A stretch of DNA of 64,000 nucleotides from Lewinellaceae bacterium (GCA_020636435.1 JACJXX010000001.1:1488001-1552000); one strand, 5' to 3'; positions 1 to 8,156 are shown, counted from the stretch's first letter. The notes: generated by a model from the sequence alone, not told the origin. Made by a program: numbers and translations.

Positions 1-803
1 TAGAGCAAGGCCCTCAAATTGGGGTCTCCCGTCTTGGAAATGCTGCCTCGTTTTTTAATGCTGGAGCCGGACTCGCACTGGGTGGAACACACGCCGACAA
101 ACTTGGCCAGCTGCTTGGGGTTGTCAAATTCCCGGAAGCCGTTGGTAGCCACCAACAGGCTCTGGGCGATGGCCGGGCCGACGCCAACTACGGAGGTGGC
201 CAGAGCGTAGGCCTGGTCAAAACAATCCTCCGAAATGCTCAGGAGGCCCTTTTCAGTATCCTGGATTTGCCGCTTGCACAACGCTAAACTTTCCCTCAGA
301 GACTCCTGGACATAAGGCAGGGGCTTGACGTGGAACTCGAGGGCGTGCAACTGGTTGGAAATAACTACCTGCTGTTTTTTGAGCTGCTTCAAATACACCC
401 TCAATTGGGTGATTTCCAGCATCTTGTCGCTTGGTATACGATAGGATTTGGGCTTATTGAACTGCCCGTACAACGCCAGTGCGCAGGCATCTTTGGCGTC
501 AGTTTTGGTCGTGGATAGCAGTACGCCCTTAATGAAACCGTTGCTCTGTTTAGGATTTAAAACAGAAACAGGAACCTGGTTTTCGCACAGCGCAAAGACA
601 ACTTTCATGGAGTAATTGCCGGTGGCTTCGAGCACGACATGAGGCTTGGGAAGCTCTTTAACCTTCTGTAGCAGGGCTGCGATCCCGGCATCATTGTTGT
701 CGAATTTATCGACTTCCCACTGCTCGGGGGCAAGCGGAAAAGCTGTCACCAGGTCGTCTTTGCTGACATCTATACCAATGAAAGTTTTGGGCAACGTGTC
801 CAT
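1..803 (-). CDS. IS110-family transposase, C-terminus outside window
   Basis: The minus strand is open from an ATG at 803 through the window start, giving 267 codons. The N-terminus carries the RuvC-like DEDD start (residues about 8-15, FIGIDVSK) and a second acidic region near the TTKTDAKDA segment. The C-terminal half has the Transposase_20 (IS116/IS110/IS902) motif, including SVVGVGPAIA and FVGVCSTQ, as a helix-hairpin-helix-like module. IS110 enzymes are RNA-guided recombinases that use an element-encoded bridge RNA. The reading frame is intact as far as visible, so the copy may be active. The last residues visible are GDPNLRALL, typical of the region carrying the catalytic serine domain; the end is not seen. 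It is the only accepted gene on the minus strand. Confidence 0.9.
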   Translation of the reverse strand, partial: MDTLPKTFIGIDVSKDDLVTAFPLAPEQWEVDKFDNNDAGIAALLQKVKELPKPHVVLEATGNYSMKVVFALCENQVPVSVLNPKQSNGFIKGVLLSTTKTDAKDACALALYGQFNKPKSYRIPSDKMLEITQLRVYLKQLKKQQVVISNQLHALEFHVKPLPYVQESLRESLALCKRQIQDTEKGLLSISEDCFDQAYALATSVVGVGPAIAQSLLVATNGFREFDNPKQLAKFVGVCSTQCESGSSIKKRGSISKTGDPNLRALL

Positions 804-819
804 AAAATTTGTACATTTA

Positions 820-992
820 CGAAGTTAAAAAATTTATTTGAGCAAGACATTGGTGCTACTACGATCATCGTAAACGGGCTCGAAGCCTATATAACTGTCC
901 AGTATGGCATCAATGGTACAAACGGGCGGGTGGCTCAACATCTCACGCGGTGTCTAAGCACCAACTTCGGCTCGGCCTAACCCGCCCGCTGC
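820..992 (-). ncRNA. candidate IS110 bridge RNA region
   Basis: The interval lies directly upstream of the transposase start, where IS110-group elements encode their bridge RNA. A perfect 9-bp inverted repeat (CGGGCGGGT at 923-931 with ACCCGCCCG at 980-988) can form a stem enclosing 48 bases, followed on the minus strand by more pairing-prone sequence. Position and structure support the call; loop/target matching was not tested and the boundaries are guesses. Confidence 0.4.
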
Positions 993-1144
993 TCTCTTGG
1001 TAAATATCGTTTTTTATCTTCATTTTTCGTTTTTGCTAAGTTACGACTTCGGCGTGAGCTCAGTCGAACGCTCAGTCGAACGCTGTGCCGCCAGCCAGAG
1101 GATTCTTATAAAGGCTGAGTTTACACCAAAACATACCAAATACT

Positions 1145-2095
1145 ATGAGACGCGTCTTGATCACCGGCGCTGCCGGCTTTCTGGGTTCGCACCTGTGCGA
1201 CCGAATGATCCGGGAGGGTTACCACGTCATTGCCATGGACAACCTGCTGACCGGGCATTTGGAGAACATCGAGCACCTCTTCCCGCTGAAGGAATTTGAA
1301 TATTACCACCACGACGTGACCAAGTTCGTGCATGTGGGGGCCAAGCTGGATTACATCCTGCACTTTGCGTCGCCGGCCAGCCCGATCGACTACCTGCAGA
1401 TGCCGATTCAGACCCTGAAGGTGGGCGCCCTGGGCACCCACAACCTGCTGGGGCTGGCCAAGGACCTGGGTGCACGCATCCTGGTGGCTTCCACTTCGGA
1501 GGTGTACGGCGACCCGCTGGTGCACCCGCAGAAGGAGGACTACTGGGGCAACGTCAACCCCGTCGGGCCGCGCGGCGTTTACGACGAGGCCAAGCGCTTC
1601 CTGGAGGCCATTACGATGGCCTACCACAAATTCCATAAAGTAGACACCCGCATCGTGCGCATCTTCAACACCTACGGGCCCCGCATGCGGGTCAACGACG
1701 GGCGCGCCCTGCCGGCCTTCTTCTCGCAGGCCATCCGCGGCGAAGGGCTGACGGTGTTCGGCGACGGCTCCCAGACGCGGTCCTTCTGCTACGTCGACGA
1801 CCTGGTGGAGGGCATCTACCGCCTGCTGCTGAGCGACTACTCCATGCCGGTCAACATCGGCAACCCGGAGGAGATCACCATCCTGGATTTCGCCCAAGAG
1901 ATCATCGAACTGGTGGGCAACCCCGAGGCGAAGATCGTCTACCGGGACCTGCCCAAAGACGACCCCAAAGTGCGCCAGCCGGACATCAGCCTGGCCCGGA
2001 AACTGCTGGGCTGGGAACCGAAAGTGCCCCGGGAAGAAGGATTGATGAAGACGTTTGAGTATTTCAGAAAACATGTGCCCCCCCCACAACCATAA
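1145..2095 (+). CDS. UDP-glucuronate decarboxylase (UDP-xylose synthase), SDR family
   Basis: Cytosolic NAD-dependent enzyme converting UDP-glucuronate to UDP-xylose. The 316 residues match the family's length. A Rossmann GxxGxxG motif lies at residues 8-14 (GAAGFLG), HFASPAS at 73-79, the STSE substrate loop around 116-119, and the catalytic Tyr146/Lys150 pair in GVYDEAK. The segment around [10 protein letters not shown] before the tyrosine is characteristic of UXS rather than of generic 4-epimerases. It is the first sugar gene of the locus and sits next to a UDP-glucuronate 4-epimerase, so both probably draw on one UDP-glucuronate pool. The UDP-glucose dehydrogenase that makes that pool is not in the window. 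The start is an ATG 9 bases after TACCAAATACT, with no ribosome site visible. Confidence 0.9.
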   Translation: MRRVLITGAAGFLGSHLCDRMIREGYHVIAMDNLLTGHLENIEHLFPLKEFEYYHHDVTKFVHVGAKLDYILHFASPASPIDYLQMPIQTLKVGALGTHNLLGLAKDLGARILVASTSEVYGDPLVHPQKEDYWGNVNPVGPRGVYDEAKRFLEAITMAYHKFHKVDTRIVRIFNTYGPRMRVNDGRALPAFFSQAIRGEGLTVFGDGSQTRSFCYVDDLVEGIYRLLLSDYSMPVNIGNPEEITILDFAQEIIELVGNPEAKIVYRDLPKDDPKVRQPDISLARKLLGWEPKVPREEGLMKTFEYFRKHVPPPQP

Positions 2096-2251
2096 GTGAT
2101 GAGAAATAAATAACATAACCCAATATGCTTCCTCTTTTTCCACCATACGTCGTTACTTCCTCGTTGCGTCCGTACGGATGCGCCTCAAAAAAGCCTCGTC
2201 TGGTGAAAAAATATTTTGCCTATTGGATCACCTTATTTATGTCTCATCACT
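2095..2251 (+). repeat. 157-bp MITE-like element with 19-bp terminal inverted repeats
   Basis: Left arm AGTGATGAGAAATAAATAA (2095-2113) pairs with the right arm at 2233-2251 with one mismatch. The interior has no reading frame. The element begins at the last base of the decarboxylase stop codon and ends 21 bases before the next gene. No clear target duplication is visible. It could instead be a long-armed intergenic hairpin. Confidence 0.5.
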
Positions 2252-2272
2252 AAGCAAAGAAACATTTAATTA

Positions 2273-3361
2273 ATGAAGATTTTAATTACAGGAACAGCCG
2301 GCTTCATCGGCTACCACCTCGCCAACACCCTGGCGGAGCGCGGCGACGAAGTCATCGGGCTGGACAGCATCAACGACTACTACGACGTCGGCCTCAAGAT
2401 GGCGCGGCTGGAAGATGCGGGGTTCAGCCGCGAGCAGTTGTCCTACAAGTCGAAAGCAGAAAGCCGCAAGTACCCCAACTACCAGTTTGTGCAGTTGCAG
2501 TTGGAAGACAACGCCGCCCTGCACGAGCTCTTCCGGGAGCACCAGTTCGATACGGTCTGCCACCTGGCCGCGCAGGCGGGCGTGCGGTACAGCATCGAGA
2601 ACCCGGCGGCCTACGTGCAGGCCAACATCGTCGGCTTCGCCAACCTGCTGGAGTGCTGCCGGCAGTACGGCGTGAAGCACCTGGCCTACGCCAGCAGCAG
2701 CAGCGTCTACGGGTTGAACAAGAAGGTGCCTTTCCGCACGCAGGACAACGTCGACCACCCGGTGTCGCTCTACGCGGCCTCCAAGAAGAGCAACGAGCTG
2801 ATGGCCCACGCCTACAGCCACCTCTTCGGGCTGCCGGCCACCGGCCTGCGCTTCTTCACCGTCTACGGCCCCTGGGGGAGGCCGGATATGGCGTATTTCT
2901 TATTTACCAAAGCGATCCTGAATGGGGAGGCCATCAAGGTGTTCAACCACGGCAAGATGAGCCGCGACTTCACCTACATCGGCGATATCGTGGAGGGCAT
3001 CCGCCGGGTCATCGACGCGCCGCCCGCCGGCAACCCCGGCTGGAACCCGCAGGATCCGGACCCCGGCAGCTCGCCCGCGCCCTACCGCATCTTCAACATC
3101 GGCAACAGCCAGCCGGTCGACCTGATGGACTTCATCGGCGCCATCGAGCAGGCCCTGGGGCAGGTAGCGGAAAAGCAGCTCCTGCCCATGCAGCCGGGCG
3201 ACGTGGAGTGCACCTACGCCGATACTTCCGCCCTGGAGCGGGAACTGGGGTATAAACCGGGCACGCCGCTGAAGGAGGGGATTGGCGCGTTTGTGGAGTG
3301 GTATAAGGGGTACTATCGTGTTGATCGCCACGAAAACTCGAAAGCACGAAATTCGCACTAA
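2273..3361 (+). CDS. UDP-glucuronate 4-epimerase (CapI/GAE type)
   Basis: SDR-family epimerase interconverting UDP-glucuronate and UDP-galacturonate for surface polysaccharide. Rossmann motif at residues 7-13 (GTAGFIG), an AAQAGVRYS segment near 99-107 that is typical of glucuronate epimerases, the SSS triad around 141-143 and the catalytic Tyr167/Lys171 in YAASK. At 362 residues it is slightly long: a proline-rich stretch (about 245-262, PPAGNPGWNPQDPDPG) is inserted before the IFNIGN strand, and the last ten residues (HENSKARNSH) are encoded by a short repeat, CACGAAAACTCGAAAGCACGA, that recurs at about 3389. The C-terminal tail is therefore probably non-essential. It follows the decarboxylase, separated by a MITE-like element. 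Confidence 0.88.
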   Translation: MKILITGTAGFIGYHLANTLAERGDEVIGLDSINDYYDVGLKMARLEDAGFSREQLSYKSKAESRKYPNYQFVQLQLEDNAALHELFREHQFDTVCHLAAQAGVRYSIENPAAYVQANIVGFANLLECCRQYGVKHLAYASSSSVYGLNKKVPFRTQDNVDHPVSLYAASKKSNELMAHAYSHLFGLPATGLRFFTVYGPWGRPDMAYFLFTKAILNGEAIKVFNHGKMSRDFTYIGDIVEGIRRVIDAPPAGNPGWNPQDPDPGSSPAPYRIFNIGNSQPVDLMDFIGAIEQALGQVAEKQLLPMQPGDVECTYADTSALERELGYKPGTPLKEGIGAFVEWYKGYYRVDRHENSKARNSH

Positions 3362-3393
3362 AATCCTTTTGTGGGTGTAAAATATTGCCACGA

Positions 3394-3417
3394 AAACTCG
3401 AAAGCACGAGTTTTTTT
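3394..3417 (+). terminator. intrinsic terminator after the 4-epimerase
   Basis: Stem AAACTCG (3394-3400), loop AAAGCA, stem CGAGTTT (3407-3413), continuing into a run of seven T (3411-3417). It lies 33 bases after the epimerase stop, the right place to end the two-gene transcript. Confidence 0.65.
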
Positions 3418-3472
3418 GCGAGTTAAAAGCTGTAGACGAAATAAGTAGTCGACCCTATTTAAATTACGTTTC

Positions 3473-3500
3473 GTTCGCGAGCCCGTACGGGCTCGCGAAC
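3473..3500. repeat. perfect 28-bp palindrome
   Basis: Both halves (GTTCGCGAGCCCGT and its reverse complement) match without mismatch or spacer, centred on the GTAC at 3485-3488. There is no T tract after it, so it is not a terminator. It lies between the terminator at 3417 and the MITE at 3522. Function unknown: it could be a REP-like element or a protein-binding palindrome. Confidence 0.6.
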
Positions 3501-3521
3501 ATTCCGATTTATAGTTTAATT

Positions 3522-3674
3522 GAGGGGTGGGCATAATGGGTTTTTATATATAAATTCCACCCCCCGACCCCGCCAGCGGGGGAGAACGCACCGCTAAACT
3601 CGGGAAAATGTCCCCCGCTGGCGGGGGTTAGGGGGTGGATAAAAGCCCTAAATTGGCATTATGCCCACCCCTCA
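3522..3674. mobile_element. 153-bp hairpin MITE flanked by a 14-15-bp direct repeat
   Basis: Outer arms TGAGGGGTGGGCATAATG (from 3521) and its exact reverse complement (ending at 3674) enclose a second, longer imperfect inverted repeat built on CCCGCCAGCGGGGGA, so nearly the whole element folds back on itself. Immediately outside, ATTTATAGTTTAATT occurs at 3507-3521 and again at 3674-3688, as expected for target duplication or insertion by recombination. A truncated second copy lies inverted at 10010-10113. Confidence 0.65.
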
Positions 3675-3794
3675 TTTATAGTTTAATTAAATGTGTCCAG
3701 CTACTTAAATCCTGTCTGGGAAGCCCAAATTCTTAGCCATTTGAAACTAACAAGGAATAAAAAGGTTCGTAATGTGAGGCTGGCAACCTTATTA

Positions 3795-3860
3795 TAGCCA
3801 CAAAGACTAAGTGTTCGCAAAACCTTTGCGAGTCTTAGTGCCTTAGTGCCTTGGTGGCTA
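3795..3860. repeat. inverted repeat of the GCCAC-AAG-ACTAAG type
   Basis: TAGCCACAAAGACTAAG at 3795-3811 is matched in inverted orientation by the region 3831-3860, which ends in CCTTGGTGGCTA and carries an internal duplication of TTAGTGCC. It makes a hairpin just upstream of the phosphatase gene and explains why the phosphatase frame can be extended artificially to 3851. The rest of 3418-3889 is the palindrome and MITE listed separately; nothing coding is seen. Confidence 0.5.
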
Positions 3861-3889
3861 AAAAAAGCCCCAAGCAGCAAAAAACGACC

Positions 3890-4627
3890 ATGTTCAACAT
3901 ACTAAAAAGGAAACCCAAACTACCAGACTACTCCTTCCTCGGAGTAGACCTCCACTCCCACCTGCTGCCCGGCATCGACGACGGCGCCCGCAGCATTGGG
4001 CATAGCCTTGCCCTCATCGAAATGCTGCACAACCTCGGCTTCCACACCCTCATCACCACCCCGCACGTGATGGCGGAGATGTATACCAACAACCCGGAAA
4101 TCATCAATTACAAACACCAGGAAGTACTCGCCGCCCTGAAAGAAAAAGAGGCGGACGTAAAACTGCACGCCGCCGCCGAGTACCTCATGGACGAAGGCTT
4201 CGGCGACAAGATCGAAAGCGGCAGGCTGCTCACCCTGCCCGGCAAGCGCGTGCTGGTGGAGATGTCCTTCTTCGCCGCGCCGCCTATGCTGGAAGACTAC
4301 CTCTTCCGCCTGCAGACCAAAGGCTACCGCCCCGTGCTGGCCCACCCCGAACGCTACCTCTTCCTCAAAGGCGACCTGAAGAAATACCGCGAGCTGAAAG
4401 ACCGCGGCTGCGAATTCCAGCTCAACCTGCTCTCCCTGGGCGGCTACTACGGCAAGCCCACCCGCGAGAATGCCTTCGAACTGCTCGAAGCGGGCCTGAT
4501 CGACTTCCTGGCCTCCGACCTGCACCACGAGGGGCAGGCGGAACGGCTGCAGGAAATGCTGTGGGAAAAATCGGTGGCCAAGGCGCTGAAGAAGGGGGAG
4601 TTTAGGAATGGGGAGTTGGGGGGGTGA
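3890..4627 (+). CDS. tyrosine-protein phosphatase, PHP domain, CpsB/YwqE family
   Basis: Metal-dependent phosphatase expected to dephosphorylate the tyrosine tail of the Wzc-like kinase encoded at 10235-12622, thereby controlling capsule assembly. Metal-binding motifs are in family order: His22-Ser-His24 in LHSHLLPGIDDG, TPHV near 59-62, AHPERY near 150, and SDLHHE near 219. I chose the ATG at 3890 (245 residues, the usual family length) because the upstream in-frame extension to 3851 is encoded by a hairpin repeat and looks spurious. The gene is separated from wza and wzc by an accessory patch of nuclease-like genes, which is unusual since these partners often sit close together. Confidence 0.9.
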   Translation: MFNILKRKPKLPDYSFLGVDLHSHLLPGIDDGARSIGHSLALIEMLHNLGFHTLITTPHVMAEMYTNNPEIINYKHQEVLAALKEKEADVKLHAAAEYLMDEGFGDKIESGRLLTLPGKRVLVEMSFFAAPPMLEDYLFRLQTKGYRPVLAHPERYLFLKGDLKKYRELKDRGCEFQLNLLSLGGYYGKPTRENAFELLEAGLIDFLASDLHHEGQAERLQEMLWEKSVAKALKKGEFRNGELGG

Positions 4628-4784
4628 ACGGGGGACGGGGGGACTTGGGGACGGGGAGACGGGGAGACGGGGGGACGGGCATGCGCATCAGGTTAGTGTG
4701 TTAAATTAGGGGGCAAGATATTCTAAGAGCTGCTGCCGCCGGGCATTGAACTCACCCCCGCCCGATCAAGATCAGCCTCCCCCT

Positions 4785-4951
4785 GTAACTTCTCAATAAA
4801 TGTCGTTTTGCTGCCAGTCCTGTAAGGACGAAAGACCGTTGCCAGGGCCGTCAGGCCCTGGAAATGGGGTTTAGTGTTGTTTTAGTCCTGCCCCAAAGGG
4901 GCCAGTATGTGGTAAGGACGACAGGTTTTATTCTATATATTGAGAAGCTGC
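4785..4951. mobile_element. GTAACTTCTC MITE, copy 1 (diverged)
   Basis: 167-bp element starting GTAACTTCTCAATA and ending GAGAAGCTGC (two changes from the perfect inverted end). It is flanked by the 8-bp direct repeat CTCCCCCT at 4777-4784 and 4952-4959. Two near-identical 145-bp copies lie at 15818 and 30124. The ends and 8-bp duplication resemble IS66-family signatures (GTAA ends, 8-bp duplication), but no IS66 transposase is in the window. In the rest of 4628-5318 I see only G-rich low-complexity sequence (4628-4680), the tandem repeat at 5055-5128 and a short imperfect inverted repeat around 5160-5255. Confidence 0.75.
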
Positions 4952-5054
4952 CTCCCCCTCTCTTAAGCTGCACAGGAACAACGAGAAGAGAGGGGGGACG
5001 GGGACAACTTAGGCAGTCCTACAAGAGCCGCCCCAGCCGAGCCTCCTTTTACAT

Positions 5055-5128
5055 TTTGCGGTTTTGCGGTGTTTCGGTTTTGCGGTGTTTCGGTTTTGCG
5101 GTTCTGCGGTTTTGCGGTTTTGCGGTTT
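5055..5128. repeat. tandem 9-bp GCGGTTTTG/GCGGTGTTTC repeat
   Basis: About eight consecutive units of roughly nine bases (TTTTGCGGT, with GTTTCGGT and TTCTGCGGT variants). A longer run of the same family is at 17311-17444 and a trace at 19428-19447. It produces short spurious reading frames on both strands. Confidence 0.75.
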
Positions 5129-5318
5129 AAGGACACTTGGTTCTGGCTTCGCCAGGTTATGGTATTTCGGCATTATGGTTTTGTGGCCAGGCAGTTGCAG
5201 AGCCTCTGTGAGCCTCCGGCCGCAATACCGGAACACCATAAAACCGAAATACCTGAATAGTTGCGAATATTGAGTATATTTATTGATAATTTCTTCATTC
5301 GCAGTTTAACCTTTCATC

Positions 5319-5546
5319 ATGGTCAATTACAGAGAAATCATCACTATTGAGCCGGGAAAAAGAGGAGGAAAACCTTGTATTAGAAACATGCGCATCACGG
5401 TATATGATATCTTATCCTGGTTGGCGTCTGGGATGACTATTGCTGAAATCCTTGATGATTTTCCCGAGTTGACGGAGCAGGACATATATGCAAGTTTGTT
5501 CTATGCTGCAGAAAGGGAACAGCAGGTAATCCACCAAAGGGCATGA
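5319..5546 (+). CDS. DUF433 protein, putative antitoxin of a DUF433/DUF5615 pair
   Basis: Small 75-residue protein. DUF433 signature: GGKPCIRNMRITVYDIL around residues 15-31, followed by the ASGMTIAEILDDFPELTEQDI helix-turn-helix-like segment, which resembles Xre-like DNA-binding antitoxins (VapB54 type). The stop overlaps the start of the DUF5615 gene (ATGA), as expected for a translationally coupled antitoxin-toxin pair. A second pair from the same two families lies at 8195-8869. That the pair is a working toxin-antitoxin module is inferred from family and arrangement. Confidence 0.8.
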   Translation: MVNYREIITIEPGKRGGKPCIRNMRITVYDILSWLASGMTIAEILDDFPELTEQDIYASLFYAAEREQQVIHQRA

Positions 5547-5881
5547 CCTTGTCACTTCTATTCGACCAACACCTGTCGTATAAGCTCATTAGCCGACTAA
5601 AGGATCTCTACCCTGGTTCACAGCACGTAAAACTGAAAAACCTGGATACAAGCGACGATGCGGAAATCTGGGAATACGCAAAAAAAAATAGACTTACTAT
5701 AGTAACAAAAGATGTTGATTTTTTTGACCTCGGACTATTAAGGGGATACCCACCAAAAGTAATTTGGCTGAGATGCGGCAATACTTCAACTAAGAATATT
5801 GAAAATATCCTGAGGATTAATCACAGCCAGATAGCGGATTTTATTGTCAATCTCCCTCAAATTTGTTTGGAATTATCCTAA
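5543..5881 (+). CDS. DUF5615 PIN-like protein, putative toxin
   Basis: 112 residues; PIN-like nuclease fold family (DUF5615, Mut7-C-like). Acidic residues expected at the active site are visible: LLFDQHLS (Asp8), TSDDAEIWEYAKK and TKDVDFFDL (Asp-rich segment about 52-62). The KVIWLRCGN strand completes the usual pattern. It overlaps the upstream DUF433 gene by four bases. Its frame ends at 5881, just before the Uma2 gene. The likely role is an RNase toxin or an RNA-processing enzyme held by the DUF433 partner; no activity can be shown from sequence alone. Confidence 0.8.
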   Translation: MTLSLLFDQHLSYKLISRLKDLYPGSQHVKLKNLDTSDDAEIWEYAKKNRLTIVTKDVDFFDLGLLRGYPPKVIWLRCGNTSTKNIENILRINHSQIADFIVNLPQICLELS

Positions 5882-5901
5882 AAAGAAATATTGTTAGCGC
5901 C

Positions 5902-6531
5902 ATGATCACCGACATCGATCAACTCGACCTCAGCAAAAAATATACCTATGCCGACTACCTGGCCTGGGAGTTCAAAGAACGAGTCGAACTCATCAAAGGA
6001 AAGGTCTTTAAAATGTCTCCGGCGCCGAGTGACGAACACCAGCGGATCAGCGGGGCAATCCATGGCGTAATATGGCCTTTTTTGAGAAACAACCCTTGCC
6101 AGGTGCGGCACGCCCCCTATGATGTCCGCCTGACGATCTCCAATAAAGTTCCGATTTCTGAAAAGAGAAAAAAAACAGCTCTGCCCCTTCCCGACGACCA
6201 GATCGAGACAGTTGTCCAACCGGATATAACGGTGATCTGCGACCCTGGCAAAATAGATAAGAAAGGCTGCATGGGGTCGCCGGATATGGTCGTTGAAATA
6301 CTCTCCGAAGGGAACAATAAGGCAGATGTAGATGAAAAGTTCAATATCTATCAAGATGCAGAGGTGACAGAATACTGGATCGTTCACCCCATTGAACAAA
6401 CCATTACTGTTTATACCCTCGAGAACAAAAAATACATTGGCTCCAAACCCTACACAGCCGGCGAAGCCATCCACAGCCAGGTATTGAAGGGCCTGGCTTT
6501 TGAGGTGGCGGAAGTTTTCCCAACTCCCTGA
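5902..6531 (+). CDS. Uma2 family protein (DUF820, PD-(D/E)XK nuclease fold)
   Basis: About 209 residues from the ATG at 5902. That start is preferred because the upstream ATG at 5863 adds a 13-residue stretch lying inside the end of the DUF5615 gene. The Uma2 core is present: TYADYLAWE at the N-terminus, the ELIKGKVFKMSPAPS turn, VQPDITVICDP (the PD motif) and PDMVVEILSEGN (the E-x-L strand), then DVDEKFNIYQDAEVTEYWIV. Uma2 proteins are very common in accessory regions of Bacteroidota and Cyanobacteria, but their biological role is not established. The gene sits in the patch between the phosphatase and wza. Confidence 0.85.
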   Translation: MITDIDQLDLSKKYTYADYLAWEFKERVELIKGKVFKMSPAPSDEHQRISGAIHGVIWPFLRNNPCQVRHAPYDVRLTISNKVPISEKRKKTALPLPDDQIETVVQPDITVICDPGKIDKKGCMGSPDMVVEILSEGNNKADVDEKFNIYQDAEVTEYWIVHPIEQTITVYTLENKKYIGSKPYTAGEAIHSQVLKGLAFEVAEVFPTP

Positions 6532-6776
6532 AAACCAACCTCCAACCCTACACATTAGCCTTTTAACAATGTACTGTGCAACAAATACCGATCCAATTAT
6601 TTGGCATTCTGCATCAGGGCCCGTTTTTTTGCATTCTGTTTTGATGAGCTGTCTATTTATACTGTCTACTTATCGGATTATAAGCCCCCTGCGACTTATC
6701 AATGGCGAAGCCTTAGGCTAAAGCCTCCCCAGCCTCCTTCGCTTAAAGCTTTGGAGCTAATAAAAAAGCAAAATTG

Positions 6777-6813
6777 TTTTTCTTGGCAAAAGGATAGAAT
6801 TCTCTTAAATTGA
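6777..6813 (+). promoter_or_regulatory. 37-bp leader shared with the XisI gene
   Basis: Matches 15979-16015 at 31 of 37 positions, including TTTTCTTGG and GGAATTCTCTTAAA-like blocks, and in both places lies just upstream of an accessory gene (AlbA_2 protein here, XisI there). A shared promoter or former recombination site is possible. The rest of 6532-6776 has no gene and no feature I recognise. Confidence 0.4.
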
Positions 6814-6845
6814 GCAATACAAGCGCCGCAGTTAAAAATATCCAA

Positions 6846-8069
6846 ATGGACAGCCAAAAGCTCTTATCGCTCATAGCCGGAGGGGAAAACCAAAAGGTCG
6901 AATTTAAAAACAACTTCGGCAGGGAGGCCATCGAGGCACTGGTAGCTTTTGCCAATACCGGCGGCGGAACAGTATGCGTCGGGGTTTCCGATCAGGGCGC
7001 CATTACCGGGGTAAACATCAGCCCGGAATCCCTCCAAAACTGGCTCAACGAGATCAAGACGAAGACCTCTCCCCTACTCATCCCCGAAGCCGAAGTGGCC
7101 GAGATCGAATCGAAAAAAGTAGTAGTGCTTTCCATCCAGGAACATCCCATCAAGCCCGTTGCGGTGCGGGGGAAGTATTTCAAACGAATTGCCAATTCCA
7201 ACCACCTGCTCAGTACTTCCGAGGTGGTCAATATGCACCTGCAGTCGTTCAATACCAGTTGGGACTACCACATCAACCCCCAACTCCAGATCGACGACAT
7301 TTCCCTGGAAAAAGTGCAGGCTGCCATCGATAGCTTCAACCTCCGGGAAAACCGGATCACCGAAGACCCGCTGACCTTTCTGGTCAAAAACGACCTGATC
7401 CGGAATGGCGAAGTGACGAATGCAGCCTACTTGCTATTTAAAAAGGAGGATTCCGTTATTTCCACCATTGAGCTGGGCCGGTTCCAATCCGATATCCTTA
7501 TCAAAGACACCGCCCGAACCAAGGCCGACCTGCTCACTGAGGTGGAAGAGGTGGCCGCATTTGTCCGGAAACACATCAACCAGGCAATCGTCGTCACCGG
7601 CGAAGCGAAAAACACCCAGCTCTGGCAATATCCGCTCGACGCCATTCGCGAAATCGTCCTGAACATGATCATACACCGGGATTACCGGTCGTCTTCCGAT
7701 TCTATCGTGAAAATTTTCAACCACAAGATCGAATTCTACAACCCCGGCCGGCTGCCGGAAAACATAACCGTAGAGGATCTGCTGAATAACAACTACCGAT
7801 CCACGCCGCGCAACAAGCTCATTGCGGATTTCTGCAAATCGCTCGGCCTGATCGAAAAATACGAATCCGGCACCCGCCGTATCCTTCATGCCCTGCAGCA
7901 GGCAGGCCTGCCCATGCCCACATTCCAGAACATTGCCGATGGGTTTATGGTCACCATTTACGATGCGGAATATGCGGCTGAAGAGGGAGGCAGGGAAGAG
8001 GAAACTGCCCAAACCGGCAAAATGCCCTTCCTGAAATCGTTGAAGAGCTTGTTCGCATCTTTGGCATGA
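6846..8069 (+). CDS. AlbA_2 (Schlafen-type) domain ATP-binding protein
   Basis: About 407 residues from ATG 6846; a TTG at 6810 would add 12 residues but lies in the repeated leader, so either start is possible. N-terminal AlbA_2 domain (GENQKVEFKNNF, AFANTGGGTVCVGVSDQG, residues about 12-55). The C-terminal half resembles the HATPase_c_4 RecG-like domain, with QLWQYPLDAIREIVLNMIIHRDY and then HKIEFYNPGRLPENIT. Such proteins are often annotated as transcriptional regulators or putative DNA-binding ATPases, and many sit in defence or mobile regions. It is followed at 125 bp by the second DUF433/DUF5615 pair. Substrate and role unknown. Confidence 0.8.
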   Translation: MDSQKLLSLIAGGENQKVEFKNNFGREAIEALVAFANTGGGTVCVGVSDQGAITGVNISPESLQNWLNEIKTKTSPLLIPEAEVAEIESKKVVVLSIQEHPIKPVAVRGKYFKRIANSNHLLSTSEVVNMHLQSFNTSWDYHINPQLQIDDISLEKVQAAIDSFNLRENRITEDPLTFLVKNDLIRNGEVTNAAYLLFKKEDSVISTIELGRFQSDILIKDTARTKADLLTEVEEVAAFVRKHINQAIVVTGEAKNTQLWQYPLDAIREIVLNMIIHRDYRSSSDSIVKIFNHKIEFYNPGRLPENITVEDLLNNNYRSTPRNKLIADFCKSLGLIEKYESGTRRILHALQQAGLPMPTFQNIADGFMVTIYDAEYAAEEGGREEETAQTGKMPFLKSLKSLFASLA

Positions 8070-8156
8070 GGAGTATTAACCAGCCAAACCTAAGCTACGT
8101 GCAATTAACGAAGCATTCATTGAGTTGTTAGAACCACAAATTACCCCCAAAATCAT

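Larger units (their letters stand above)
1..1000 (-). mobile_element. IS110-family insertion sequence, partial (cut by window edge)
   Basis: Covers the transposase gene and its upstream non-coding end. The outer boundary near 1000 is approximate because IS110 elements usually lack terminal inverted repeats and no clear duplication is visible. The stretch 804-1144 has no gene; 804-992 looks like the structured non-coding end of the element, and 1010-1140 contains a short direct repeat (CGCTCAGTCGAA, about 1056-1090) before the sugar decarboxylase gene begins. Confidence 0.75.

Noticed and set aside
1121..2146. 341-codon open frame on the minus strand
   Set aside because: It is the antisense of the decarboxylase gene, is rich in low-complexity His/Val/Gln runs, and shows no domain; GC-rich genes give such shadows.
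5009..5273. Overlapping small frames rich in Phe-Cys-Gly or Asn-Arg-Lys-Thr repeats
   Set aside because: They are translations of the nine-base GCGGTTTTG tandem repeat, not genes.
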